From Nocardia altamirensis NBRC 108246 (GTDB lineage Bacteria > Actinomycetota > Actinomycetes > Mycobacteriales > Mycobacteriaceae), in assembly GCF_001612685.1 (NCBI RefSeq), contig NZ_BDAY01000011.1, positions 167,954-231,953 on the forward strand: DNA of 64,000 bases, read 5' to 3'. A model generated the notes under the pieces. It was given only the letters and a program-made list of their open reading frames with translations. It was not told the origin of the DNA and searched no databases. Numbering within the stretch: the first letter of the stretch is position 1; each line of letters begins with the position of its first letter. This document shows, one piece after another, positions 44,163-52,760 of the stretch. Position numbers and translations under genes: made by a program.

Positions 44163-45035
44163 CTATCCGCCGGCGGCGGTGCCTGGCACGCTTCCGCTCC
44201 GGAAGCCTGCCACGGTGTGCAGCTGGGCGTAATCGGCGGGAGTCCACAGGTCCCCCGCCTTCTGCCTGTTGAATTCGACCACTTTTCGATAGTTTTCCTG
44301 TTCGGCCTGAACACTGTCGAATTCCGGATCCGGAAACCGTATCCCTTCGACCCAGTAGCGCTGGTCCCCGTCGGTGAGTGTGCGCTGCATACTGTCGTCC
44401 AAGTCGGTGTCGAACACGTGGTAGAAGTTGGCCAGGCCGGGTATCTCGGTGTCGTAGATCGTGTCTCCGGGTGCTTCGATCGGCAGACCGGCGACGTCAC
44501 CATTCCTCAGTTTCTCCAGCCAGTACTTGTTGTCTTCGACCAGGTCGCCGGTGGACGACACCGATATGACCATTTCTCCACGGGGATGAGTGAGAGAACC
44601 AAGGGTCTCGAAGAGGTGCGCTCGCGCCTGGACTCCGGGAGTGTGGCTCACGGAGCCATACCAGGAGGAGGTGACGGTGACCTTGTTCCCTTCGTTGGCG
44701 TCGATTATCAGACGTTCGACCGTCTCGAGTGGATCGTTTTCGTGCCCGTGAACGAAACGAAATCTGGTGTGCACACCGTTGATTGATCGACTCAGGTCTC
44801 CCATGATGTAGCCGGAGGTCGCCGCATCTCGCACCGAGAACGATCCTCGGAATCCGTACTGCTCCCGCAATGTGGCGGCGGACTTGGCCAGTTTGGGAAA
44901 ACTCCTGGTGCTGGAAGCGATTCGACGACATCGACCTTCCGGAGTGTTCATCGAGGTCTTCTTTTCGCCGAGTTCCCTTGCCGGTTTTTGCACCCAGGTC
45001 ACGGACGGGAAGGGCAAGCCCTTGAGCCATGTCAT
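44163..45035 (-). CDS. hypothetical protein, possibly disrupted
   Basis: Up to 290 residues with no family I recognise; no signal peptide or membrane helix. A structured part begins at about residue 45 (FPKLAKSAATLREQYGFRGSFSVRDAATSGYIMGDLSRSI) and continues through VERLIIDANEGNKVTVTSSWYGSVSHTPG and GEMVISVSSTGDLVEDNKYW. Codon use is less GC-biased than in neighbours (many Ser/Asn/Lys codons), suggesting transfer. The N-terminal 40 residues look unnatural. The real start may be an internal ATG, or the gene may be frameshifted: another frame opens MTDGASSPWRRFARAL at 45096. Confidence 0.5.
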   Translation of the reverse strand: MTWLKGLPFPSVTWVQKPARELGEKKTSMNTPEGRCRRIASSTRSFPKLAKSAATLREQYGFRGSFSVRDAATSGYIMGDLSRSINGVHTRFRFVHGHENDPLETVERLIIDANEGNKVTVTSSWYGSVSHTPGVQARAHLFETLGSLTHPRGEMVISVSSTGDLVEDNKYWLEKLRNGDVAGLPIEAPGDTIYDTEIPGLANFYHVFDTDLDDSMQRTLTDGDQRYWVEGIRFPDPEFDSVQAEQENYRKVVEFNRQKAGDLWTPADYAQLHTVAGFRSGSVPGTAAGG

Positions 45036-45185
45036 GGATCTTCGCGGTCAGCGCCCGGGCGAACCGGCGCCATGGGCTACTTGCTCCGTCCGTCATACCG
45101 CGTCACAACCCATACAGCGTCGCCTTCGACACGTCCGGTGTCGTCCACATTCACGGACCACCGCAGCCGTAGATAGTTCGTTGCC

Positions 45186-45968
45186 TCAACTCCTGCCGAG
45201 TACGCAGAATTCGTTGCCTTCCGGGTCGGCCATCACCGACCATGCCACCTCGGTGTCGCCGAGGTCGATGTCGGTGGCGCCGAGGGTTCGCAATCGGTCC
45301 ATTCCTGGTGCGCGATCATTGCCGCGGAACGGGGCGACGTCGAGGTGGACGCGGTTCCACACCACTTTGGGTTCGAGTGTGCGGACGAACCTCAGATACG
45401 GCCCAACGTCCTTGGCGGAACGCAGCAGCGCGTGATCGTCGGTCGCTTCGTGCACGGTCCAGTCCACTGCCGCGCTCCAGAATCGCGCCATCGTTTGCGG
45501 GTCGGCGCAGTCGACCACCACTGCACCGATCGGGCCGATGTCTCGGTAGATCTCCAGCGGCTGCTGCACGGAGAACTCGTTGCCCTCGGGGTCGGCCAGC
45601 ATTCGCGACGGCACGTCGCGCGCGCCGTTCCCGGGTTGCTCGGCTTCACCGTCGCGATCGGCAGTTTGGCCGATATCGACGGGCGTCGCACCGAGACCTT
45701 CCAGGCGTGCCACCAACTCCGCGTGATGCGCCACGGATGTGGTGGACAGCTCCAGGCGCACTCGGTTCCGCGCAGTCTTGGGCTCCGGGGAGACGACGAT
45801 GTCGACGCAGACGGCCGCGGGGTCGGGCCAGGTGAAGCCCTCGGGTTCGAGGTTGATCACGCCCGGTCCCTCGCTGGAGGAACGCCAGCCGAGCGCCGCC
45901 GCCCAGAACCGACCGAGCGCGACTTCATCCAGCGCCTTCATGTTGACCTGAACAAGCTGCATCGCCAT
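45186..45968 (-). CDS. VOC (glyoxalase/bleomycin-resistance-like) protein, two domains
   Basis: A 260-residue protein with two glyoxalase-like halves: residues about 1-135 (LVQVNMKALDEVALGRFWAAALGW, then DPEGNEFSVQQP) and about 140-260 (AVVVDCADPQTMARFWSAAVDW, then DPEGNEFCVLG). Each half ends in the conserved DPEGNEF strand. Members of this glyoxalase-like group often lack a full metal site, and their function is unknown. ATG 45968 is the natural start. It is monocistronic as far as I can tell. Confidence 0.85.
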   Translation of the reverse strand: MAMQLVQVNMKALDEVALGRFWAAALGWRSSSEGPGVINLEPEGFTWPDPAAVCVDIVVSPEPKTARNRVRLELSTTSVAHHAELVARLEGLGATPVDIGQTADRDGEAEQPGNGARDVPSRMLADPEGNEFSVQQPLEIYRDIGPIGAVVVDCADPQTMARFWSAAVDWTVHEATDDHALLRSAKDVGPYLRFVRTLEPKVVWNRVHLDVAPFRGNDRAPGMDRLRTLGATDIDLGDTEVAWSVMADPEGNEFCVLGRS

Positions 45969-46267
45969 CCGCAGATCCTATTGTTCGACTGGGATCTCCG
46001 CGATGAGCGGTCTGATTTGGGCTGCGTCGTCGAGGGGCGGGGTTCCCGGGAGAGGTTCGCACCCGCACCCGGTTCACTCCGGGCGTCCTCGACAACCGAG
46101 GAGCAGTTGTGTTGTACGGCAACCAACGTCGATATGTCGTGCTGTTCATCGACTAGCGTTGGCGCACGTAGTGCTGCGTGAATTGCTCTGTGCACAGGAG
46201 GGTGCCGCAGTCGGCTCGGTCCGGATGCGCGTGGAGTTGCTGATCTGCAGAAAGTGAGTACTGCCCA

Positions 46268-47734
46268 GTGCCTGTCGAACCTGAAATCCGCACTGCCGCC
46301 GGTGTTGTACGCGGCAGGTGGGAGAACGGCGTCGCGATCTTCCGCGGTGTTCCGTACGCCCAGCCGCCGTTCGGTGAGCGGCGGTTCGCGGCGCCTGTCA
46401 CGGTGCGGCCGTGGGACGGGGTCCGTGCGGCGCTGGAATTCGGTCCGGCCGTTCCTCAATCAGGCACCATGCCGGTGGGCGATGACTGCTTGACGCTCAA
46501 CGTCTGGTCACCTGACCTCGGGTCCGCGGGGTTGCCTGTGCTGGTGTAGATTCACGGGGGCGCGTATCTCAGGGGCAGCACCCGGAATCCGCACTATGAC
46601 GGTGCGATCCTCGCCGGGTCGGGTGTCGTGCTGGTCAGCGTGAACTATCGCACCGGATTCGAAGGGTGGGCCCATATTGCCGGCGCCCCTGCCAATCGCG
46701 GTCTTCTCGACCAGTCCGCCGCGTTGCGGTGGGTGCAGGACAACATTGCCGTATTCGGTGGCGACCCGAGCAATGTCACCGTGTGTGGTCAGTCCGCGGG
46801 CGCGGGTTCCGTTGCGGCGCTTCTCAGTATGCCGACGTCTGCCGGATTGTTTCGTCGTGCGATAGCGCAGAGCGTTCCCAGCACGTTCTTCTCCACCGGG
46901 CTCGCCGAGGCAGTCTCGACAACGATCGCCGCGGAACTCGGTGTGCGCGCTAATGCAGCCGAGTTGGCGGGATTCTCGCCGCACGCACTGGTGAAGGCGA
47001 CGGGCTCGATCATCCAGCAGATGCCGGAGTTCGTCGAATCATGGGGACCGATGGCGTTGACGCCGACCCCGTTTTCGCCCGTCGTCGACGGTGACGTGCT
47101 CCCGCAAGCCCCGTGGCGCGCACTGGCCGACGGCGCCGCGCGGGGAATCGACCTGCTCGTCGGACACACTCGCGACGAATACCGCCTGATGAATACCCGG
47201 CGCAACGACGAGATCACCGATCAGGATGTGGACGCGACGCTCGAACGTCTTGCGCCCGCTTCGAATTACCGCGTCGCCTACCCCGAATACACATCCGCGC
47301 AGCTGTACGAACTCGTCAACGCCGACTGGTTGTTTCGTATGCCGAGCCTGCATCTCGCGGACGCCGAACACGCAGGGGGCGGGCGGGTCTGGAACTACGA
47401 ACTCTGCTGGAGTTTCAACCGGGACGAGGGCGCCTCGCACTGCCTCGACTTCCTGCTCGTGTTCGGCACCCTCAGCCTCGACGACATACGCAACCATCCG
47501 TCCAGGCACCCCGACGCCACCGACGAATACCTCGGCCTCTCGCGCCAAATGCGCACTGAGTGGGTCGATTTCGCGACGACCGGCGACCCCGGCTGGACGC
47601 CCTATGACCTAGACACCCGACCCACCCGCGTCTACGCCGCCGACCCGATCACCCAGCCCTACCCCGAGGAACGCTCGCGTGGCCTGTGGCATCAGCACCA
47701 GTTCGACACCATGGACCTGCGGCGAACCACCTGA
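46268..47734 (+). pseudogene. type-B carboxylesterase interrupted by an amber codon
   Basis: The two open parts are in the same frame and together make a standard carboxylesterase of about 488 codons. The first 93 residues have GVVRGRWENGVAIFRGVPYAQPP and DCLTLNVWSP. TAG at 46547-46549 falls where the family has the Trp of VWIHGGAY; reading continues IHGGAYL after it. The rest carries VSVNYR, the nucleophile elbow CGQSAGAGS, and intact C-terminal parts. A single TGG-to-TAG change explains it. An internal start (GTG 46628) would lack the oxyanion loop, so no functional enzyme is expected unless the stop is read through. Confidence 0.85.
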
Positions 47735-47749
47735 CGAAACGGCGTGCCC

Positions 47750-47764
47750 CGCAGTCAGACTGCG
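47750..47764. terminator. small hairpin between convergent genes
   Basis: CGCAGT (47750-47755) pairs with ACTGCG (47759-47764) around CAG, overlapping the stop of the minus-strand gene and 16 bases after the esterase stop. Possible bidirectional terminator; short stem. Confidence 0.35.
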
Positions 47765-48237
47765 TTCGCTGCTGGTCTCACTCCATGCCGAATACGCTTG
47801 TCGCCGAACACGATCAGCGCACCGATGAGAAGAATCGCCCAACCGGGTGCGCCGGGCATTGCGGTCACGAGGATCGCGGCCCATGTGAGGAGGAGCCAGC
47901 CGAGCCAGCCGGGTACCCGCTGATCGTGTCGTGTCGCCCACACGAGGTAACTGCCGAGCGCCACCATCGGCACGCCGAAGCTGCCGAGGCTTACCCAGAA
48001 GGCGTGTGCCTGTTCGGCTTCGGGGAAGGTGGTCGCCTTGTCCAGTGTGAAGGTGTTCCACCATCCGTCGGCGAACGCCCGGGACCACACCTCGCGAGTT
48101 TCGAGCGGAGCGACCACTATGTGCACCGCACCGAACGCCAGGGTGATCCAGCCGGCCGCCTGAGTCAGGTACGCCCGTTTGCCGTTCTCGCGGGCTCCGC
48201 CTGCACGGGAAATGCGTGTCCTGCTTGATAGTGTCAT
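47755..48237 (-). CDS. four-helix membrane protein (DUF6463-like)
   Basis: A 160-residue membrane protein with four hydrophobic helices (AAGWITLAFGAVHIVV; AHAFWVSLGSFGVPMVALGSYLVW; WLGWLLLTWAAILVTAM; WAILLIGALIVFG). The pattern and the helix-1 GAVHIVVAPLE followed by FWVSLGSFG match my recollection of the DUF6463 family, which is often paired with TetR regulators. I start at ATG 48237, because GGAGG lies 5 bases before it; the ATG at 48249 sits inside the operator. It is divergent from TetR; its transcription is expected to be repressed through that operator. Confidence 0.8.
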   Translation of the reverse strand: MTLSSRTRISRAGGARENGKRAYLTQAAGWITLAFGAVHIVVAPLETREVWSRAFADGWWNTFTLDKATTFPEAEQAHAFWVSLGSFGVPMVALGSYLVWATRHDQRVPGWLGWLLLTWAAILVTAMPGAPGWAILLIGALIVFGDKRIRHGVRPAANAV

Positions 48238-48242
48238 CGGGT

Positions 48243-48274
48243 CCTCCATCTATACGGCATCGTATAGATGGAGG
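48243..48274. promoter_or_regulatory. TetR operator 1, overlapping the membrane-protein leader
   Basis: CCTCCATCTATACG (48243-48256) and CGTATAGATGGAGG (48261-48274) are perfect complements around GCAT: 14-base arms, the longest operator-like palindrome in the window. It covers the ribosome-binding site of the minus-strand gene. Confidence 0.75.
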
Positions 48275-48285
48275 TTATCGGCCGG

Positions 48286-48301
48286 TATACGGTCCCGTAT
48301 A
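48286..48301. promoter_or_regulatory. TetR operator 2
   Basis: TATACG (48286-48291) and CGTATA (48296-48301) around GTCC repeat the core of operator 1; GATG follows, as in operator 1. It lies 22 bases before the TetR start and probably gives autoregulation. Confidence 0.7.
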
Positions 48302-48323
48302 GATGATGTGACGGAGGTCAAGG

Positions 48324-48881
48324 ATGGCAACGGCGCGCACACCTCGCCAGGCGTGGATCGACGCGGGCCTGCGCGTGCTGGCCGAGAGCGGGCCGGACGC
48401 GGTGCGGATCGAGTCACTGGCGCGCGACCTTCGGGTGAGCAAGGGCGGGTTCTACGGTTACTTCGCCGATCGCAACGCCTTGCTCACCGAGATGCTGAAC
48501 GCTTGGGAGAAGCGCAGTGTCGACGATGTCCTCGACCAAGTCGCACGTGAAGGCGGCGACACCCTCACCAAGGCAACGCTGGCGGCGAACCTCACCTTCG
48601 CCGCCGACCTCCTCCCGATAGACCTGGCCATCCGAAGCTGGGCACGCCGAGACCGCGAGGTCGCCGAACGACTCCGACACGTCGACAACCAGCGAATGGA
48701 CTTGCTCCGCACCAGCTTCGGGTCGCGCTACGCGAACAAGGCCGACCTCGAGGCCCGCTGCCTGCTCGCGTTCGCCGCCGCCATCGCCGGTGACCTGATC
48801 GCGGTAGATCATCCCGGGCAAACCCGCACAGAAGTGCTCGACTGTGCTGCGCGACTGCTGTTCTCGGCACCGGAAACCTAG
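48324..48881 (+). CDS. TetR-family regulator divergent from the membrane protein
   Basis: A 185-residue TetR protein. The helix-turn-helix reads AVRIESLARDLRVSKGGFYGYFADRNALLTEMLNAW. The C-terminal part has IDLAIRSWARRDREVAERLRHVDNQRMDLLR, typical of a large actinobacterial TetR group. ATG 48324 is preceded by GGAGGTCAAGG. Two operator palindromes (48243 and 48286) stand between it and the divergent DUF6463-like gene, so it should repress both. Confidence 0.9.
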   Translation: MATARTPRQAWIDAGLRVLAESGPDAVRIESLARDLRVSKGGFYGYFADRNALLTEMLNAWEKRSVDDVLDQVAREGGDTLTKATLAANLTFAADLLPIDLAIRSWARRDREVAERLRHVDNQRMDLLRTSFGSRYANKADLEARCLLAFAAAIAGDLIAVDHPGQTRTEVLDCAARLLFSAPET

Positions 48882-49134
48882 CCGACTACTGTTTGGCCCT
48901 CACGAAGTCATCGGAGCGGACGGGCGGCGGGCTCGCCGACCCCGATCCGCACGAAACCGCATCCCAGAAATCTCTTCCGCGGTAATCCCGGAACCCGCCG
49001 CCGACCGCACAAGTTCGGACGGCTACGAGCGCATCGGCGCCTTCCGCGACCGCGGACAGCCAGGTTGTTACCTTTGCGCGGCCTACGTCGTCGTTGTGGT
49101 GAACCCCGACAGGTTCACGGACGAGAGGGCAGCG

Positions 49135-49590
49135 ATGCAATCACGAATGACGAACCCCTTCTACCTGCTGGCCGAGGCTACGGAGATACCTGCAGTCCTG
49201 CAGCGGGTTGTGTACGACGCGGGCATTGCCAAGACAACCCTTGCCCTCGCCGCGATGCGGGCAAGTCAGATCAACGGCGGCGCCGCGTGTTTGTACGCCG
49301 AGGTCGCGATGGCGCGCACCGCAGGGGCAAGCGAGGATCAGATCGCCACGGTCGCCACCTGGCGGCATTCGCCGTTCTTCGATGACGCCGAACGTGCGGC
49401 CCTGGCCCTCGCCGACGCCGCCACCCGCCCGGCAACCGACGGCGGACTGTCGGACGAACAGTGGGAGGACCTGGCCCGACACTTCAACGAGAAGCAGTGT
49501 GCCGCACTAGTTCTCTGGCTCGGCGGCAGCGCCATGTTCAATGTCGTCAACCGGGTGATCGAGGAGCCCGCGGGCACAACATGGGACTGA
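49135..49590 (+). CDS. carboxymuconolactone decarboxylase-like protein lacking the usual Cys pair
   Basis: A 151-residue CMD/AhpD-like helical protein: YDAGIAKTTLALAAMRASQINGGAACLYAEVAMARTAG, then IATVATWRHSPFFDDAERAALALADAATR and FNEKQCAALVLWLGGSAMFNVVNRV. AhpD relatives have NGC-x2-C with a downstream His. Here the first Cys is Gly and the His position is Glu (NGGAACLYAE), so a redox role is unlikely for that motif. ATG 49135 follows GAGAGGG; ATG 49147 is possible. The frame is open far upstream, but that part is not protein-like. Confidence 0.8.
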   Translation: MQSRMTNPFYLLAEATEIPAVLQRVVYDAGIAKTTLALAAMRASQINGGAACLYAEVAMARTAGASEDQIATVATWRHSPFFDDAERAALALADAATRPATDGGLSDEQWEDLARHFNEKQCAALVLWLGGSAMFNVVNRVIEEPAGTTWD

Positions 49591-49597
49591 GCGCACT

Positions 49598-51040
49598 TTA
49601 TCCAGGACCGTCATCAGGCGGGCACCAGCCGCCGAACGCGCGCTCGAGCGCATGCGCGACCGCGATGGTGACATGGTCGCGATTCGGTCCCGCCGCGACC
49701 TGAACACCGAGCGGGAGCCCGAACCTGTTGCGGCCGAGCGGAACTTGCGTAACCGGTAGACCCAGCACGTTGAAAACCGATGCCGCGGTTTGCAGCCACG
49801 GACGAGCGATGGTCCGGTAATGGCGCGGTGCCGCCCGCGCGAACGGCGGATGCAGCAGCACACCCGCACCGAGGGTCGACTCGACTTCCTCGGACAACGC
49901 GCGGGCAGCGGCCAGCGTGCGGCGAGACTGGTTTGCCGAGCGAGGTAGACGTTCGGCAACCAGCGTCAGCGCGGTCATCAGATTGTGTCCGCCCTTGCGG
50001 CGCACCAGGTTCCATGGCGTGACCGGCGGTGCCCCCGCGGCGAGGACGATGTGGTCGAGTCTGCCGCCGTATTCGGCCGCGGCGATCAAGAACAGTTCGG
50101 TTGCCCGCCGCATCGACCGCAACGGCACGCGATGGATCGCCGCGCCCTGCTCGGCGAGTGCGTCGGCGGCACGCTCGCGTGCCTCCCGGATCTCGCGTCT
50201 GACCGGGACAAAGGAAGTGTCCGTACCGAGCACGACGGGCAGACCTGCCAGGCCGACGGCTGCCGGATCACCGAACGTCACCCGTCGGACGAACGGATCG
50301 TGCCCGTCAGGACCGGCCACGGTGCGTAGCACCGGCATCAAGTCTTCCGCATGCCGAGTCAGTGGACCGATGCTCAAGAGTCGGCCGATGTCTCCGACCG
50401 TGTCGGGGAACATCCCGGAGTTCGGCACCAGCCCTGCCGTTGGTTTGTGCCCGAAGACACCGTTGAAGAACGCCGGGATACGGATGGAACCGCCCATGTC
50501 CGAACCCAATCCGAGCGGGGACCCGCCCACCGCGACAGCCACCGCCGCACCGCCGGAAGAACCACCCGCGGTGCGGTGCGGGTCGTGGGCGTTGCGGGTG
50601 AGCCCATAGACGCGGTTGTTGGTTTCGATCCAGATGCCGACCTCGGACATGTTGGTGAGGCCGAGCACGATCGCCCCGGCATCGATGAGACGTTGCGCGG
50701 CCGGGGCGGTTCCGGTGGCTCGACGATCCAGCCGGGCGACCAGGCCTGCCGTGTGCGGCATGCCCTCGATGCCGATCATCTCCTTCACCGTGCACGGGAC
50801 GCCGAGCAGGAGTGGCAGCTGCTCGTCCGGAGCAGCGTGTGCGATCCGAACATCCGCGATATCGGCTTCGGCGCGTGCGGCCTCGAAACGGGGCACCGCA
50901 GGGGCATTCGTGCGCGGCTGCGTGCGTTCGAGTACTTCGATATGTGCTTCGACCACCTCGCGCGCACTGACTCGCCGCCCTCGAATCGCTTTCGCCAGCA
51001 CCGTCGCCGATGCCTGCGTCGGCACGACCCCCTCAGACAT
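49598..51040 (-). CDS. amidase (amidase-signature family)
   Basis: A 480-residue amidase of the amidase-signature family; hydrolyses an amide C-N bond in an unknown substrate. The Ser-cisSer-Lys triad is present: Lys86 in LGVPCTVKEM, the Ser of AGGSSGGAAVAVA (residues 158-170) and the nucleophile Ser185 in GSDMGGSIRIPA. The middle region is typical of the fatty-acid-amide-hydrolase-like branch. ATG 51040 (MSEGVVPTQ) is used; the upstream frame extends into the repeat at 51082. It is convergent with the CMD-like gene, with 7 bases between the stops. Confidence 0.9.
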   Translation of the reverse strand: MSEGVVPTQASATVLAKAIRGRRVSAREVVEAHIEVLERTQPRTNAPAVPRFEAARAEADIADVRIAHAAPDEQLPLLLGVPCTVKEMIGIEGMPHTAGLVARLDRRATGTAPAAQRLIDAGAIVLGLTNMSEVGIWIETNNRVYGLTRNAHDPHRTAGGSSGGAAVAVAVGGSPLGLGSDMGGSIRIPAFFNGVFGHKPTAGLVPNSGMFPDTVGDIGRLLSIGPLTRHAEDLMPVLRTVAGPDGHDPFVRRVTFGDPAAVGLAGLPVVLGTDTSFVPVRREIREARERAADALAEQGAAIHRVPLRSMRRATELFLIAAAEYGGRLDHIVLAAGAPPVTPWNLVRRKGGHNLMTALTLVAERLPRSANQSRRTLAAARALSEEVESTLGAGVLLHPPFARAAPRHYRTIARPWLQTAASVFNVLGLPVTQVPLGRNRFGLPLGVQVAAGPNRDHVTIAVAHALERAFGGWCPPDDGPG

Positions 51041-51081
51041 GGTCACAGTCTGCCGCAAACCGGGTCTGCCTCGTGCCGAGT

Positions 51082-51136
51082 GGGAACTGGTGGCGGCATT
51101 TCGCGAGTAGCCTCCGCCACCAGTTCCCACTGATCA
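51082..51136 (-). repeat. GGGAACTGG inverted-repeat element (copy D)
   Basis: Perfect arms GGGAACTGGTGGCGG (51082-51096) and CCGCCACCAGTTCCC (51114-51128) surround the loop CATTTCGCGAGTAGCCT. ACTGATCA after the right arm is a remnant of the head. The loop faces the other way relative to the head than in copies B and C. It lies in the divergent gap between amidase and recombinase. Confidence 0.75.
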
Positions 51137-51287
51137 TGGGTCCAGGTGGTTCCGGCGGCGTGTCGTGATCGGCGGGCGTGCTGTGATGGCGGCTGCGTGT
51201 CGTTCGACGCGCGCGGGACGGTCCGGTCCCGCGAAATTGCCTGCTGCGACAGCAGAATGGGGAGGTCGGGCTAGGGCAGGGAGCGCA

Positions 51288-52499
51288 GTGGTGGAGGAGT
51301 TGAACGCGGTCGTCGCGGTGCCGGAGTCGGTGCGGACCGAACTGCGCAGGGGTGTGCGCAGCGTGCTGGTGGATGCGGCGGCGCTGCGTCTGGTCCGTGA
51401 GCGGTTCGACGACAATCAGGCCGGGTCGCTGCGCCGCTATCTCGAGGCCTCGCAGTCGGCGAATACGCTGCGCGCGTACCGCACCGACTGGATCGCCTGG
51501 TCGGCCTGGTGTCTTGCCGAGAGCAGGCAGGCGATGCCCGCCGACCCGCTCGACGTCGCCGTATACCTGGCCGCCGCGGCCGATGCCCGTCGCGACTCCG
51601 GCGAATGGGCGTTCAGCGCAGCAACATTGGAACGCAAATCCGCCGCCATCGCCGCAGTGCACGCCGCCAACGGACTGCCCTCCCCCACCCGCTCCGACGT
51701 CGTCCGCCTGACCCTGCGCGGCATTCGCCGCACTCGGCGCAGCCAACCGAAACGCAAACGCCCCGTGCTGCTGCACACCCTCGACCAACTCCTTGCCGGC
51801 CTCCCCGAACCCGGCTGGCCCACCGAACCCGCCCGTCGCCGCGACCGGCTCGTACTGCTGATCGGGTTCGCCGGGGCGCTGCGCCGCAGCGAACTCGCCG
51901 GGCTTCGCATCGCCGATGTGGAGGTTCAGCTCGACCATGCCACCGGCGAACCCGTGCTGCTGGTGCGGTTGCCGTCGACGAAGACCGACCCCACCGGTGT
52001 CGCCGAACAACGCGTCGCACTGCCTCGCGGCCAGCGGCCACGGACGTGCCCCGTCTGCGCGTTCGCCGACTGGGTTCGCCTCCTCGAAATACACACCGCC
52101 GACGGCACATCGGGTCTGCGCGCCCATCTGGCTGAATTGCCGACCGGGGACCCCGACATTCACCGATGCCACGGCTTCACCGGGACCACGCTGTCGGCGC
52201 AACCCGATCTGCCTCTGTGCCCCACCATCAATCGTCACGGCACGGTCGCCGCCACCCCGATGTCCGGCCGCGCCGTCGCCGAACTCGTCAAACGCTACGC
52301 CGCCCGCGCAGGCCTCGACCCAGATCTCTTCTCCGGCCACTCCTTACGTGCAGGCTTCGCCACCCAAGCCGCGTTGGGTGGCGCCAGCGACCGCGAAATC
52401 ATGCGTCAGGGACGCTGGTCCAACCCGCGCACCGTGCACGGCTACATCCGCACCGCAAACCCACTGGAAGACAACGCCGTAACCAAACTCGGCCTCTGA
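51288..52499 (+). CDS. tyrosine recombinase/integrase-like protein
   Basis: A 403-residue site-specific recombinase of the phage-integrase type. A SAM-like N-terminal core-binding region (SANTLRAYRTDWIAWSAWC; YLAAAADARRDSGEW) precedes the catalytic domain. Catalytic residues: Arg in ALRRSELAGL, Lys in STKTD, His-x-x-Arg in GHSLRAGF, Trp in GRWSN and Tyr in HGYIR. A CPVCAF motif sits in the middle, as in relatives with a Cys pair. GTG 51288 has GGGAG upstream; the frame is open to 51165. I see no att repeats or tRNA nearby, so it may be a stranded or chromosomal recombinase. Confidence 0.85.
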   Translation: MVEELNAVVAVPESVRTELRRGVRSVLVDAAALRLVRERFDDNQAGSLRRYLEASQSANTLRAYRTDWIAWSAWCLAESRQAMPADPLDVAVYLAAAADARRDSGEWAFSAATLERKSAAIAAVHAANGLPSPTRSDVVRLTLRGIRRTRRSQPKRKRPVLLHTLDQLLAGLPEPGWPTEPARRRDRLVLLIGFAGALRRSELAGLRIADVEVQLDHATGEPVLLVRLPSTKTDPTGVAEQRVALPRGQRPRTCPVCAFADWVRLLEIHTADGTSGLRAHLAELPTGDPDIHRCHGFTGTTLSAQPDLPLCPTINRHGTVAATPMSGRAVAELVKRYAARAGLDPDLFSGHSLRAGFATQAALGGASDREIMRQGRWSNPRTVHGYIRTANPLEDNAVTKLGL

Positions 52500-52760
52500 C
52501 TGTCGCAGGCGCCAGCGGCACCGACCCGTCGCTGGTGGCTGTGCGTCACCACGCTGCTCTCCAAGGCACGCCCGAATGGTGTGGCGTCCCACACGCCACC
52601 GTCGACCTGGCGGCTGGCGACCTTCCGTGACGCCTGCGAGCACGGCTGGCCTCCGTCAGGAAGCCGACCAGCGCGATGCCGTCGATCTGATGGTCGACGG
52701 CCTTTCCGTCCCACCTGTAGGGCCAGCGAGCATGTCGGGCGTGCGCCGAATTCTGCACGC

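Noticed and set aside
46547..46549. Programmed amber readthrough or pyrrolysine
   Set aside because: No supporting element is seen, and pyrrolysine use is not expected in this group; a nonsense mutation is simpler.
51288..52499. Integrated phage or integrative element
   Set aside because: Only a recombinase is present, with no att repeats, tRNA, excisionase or structural genes nearby.
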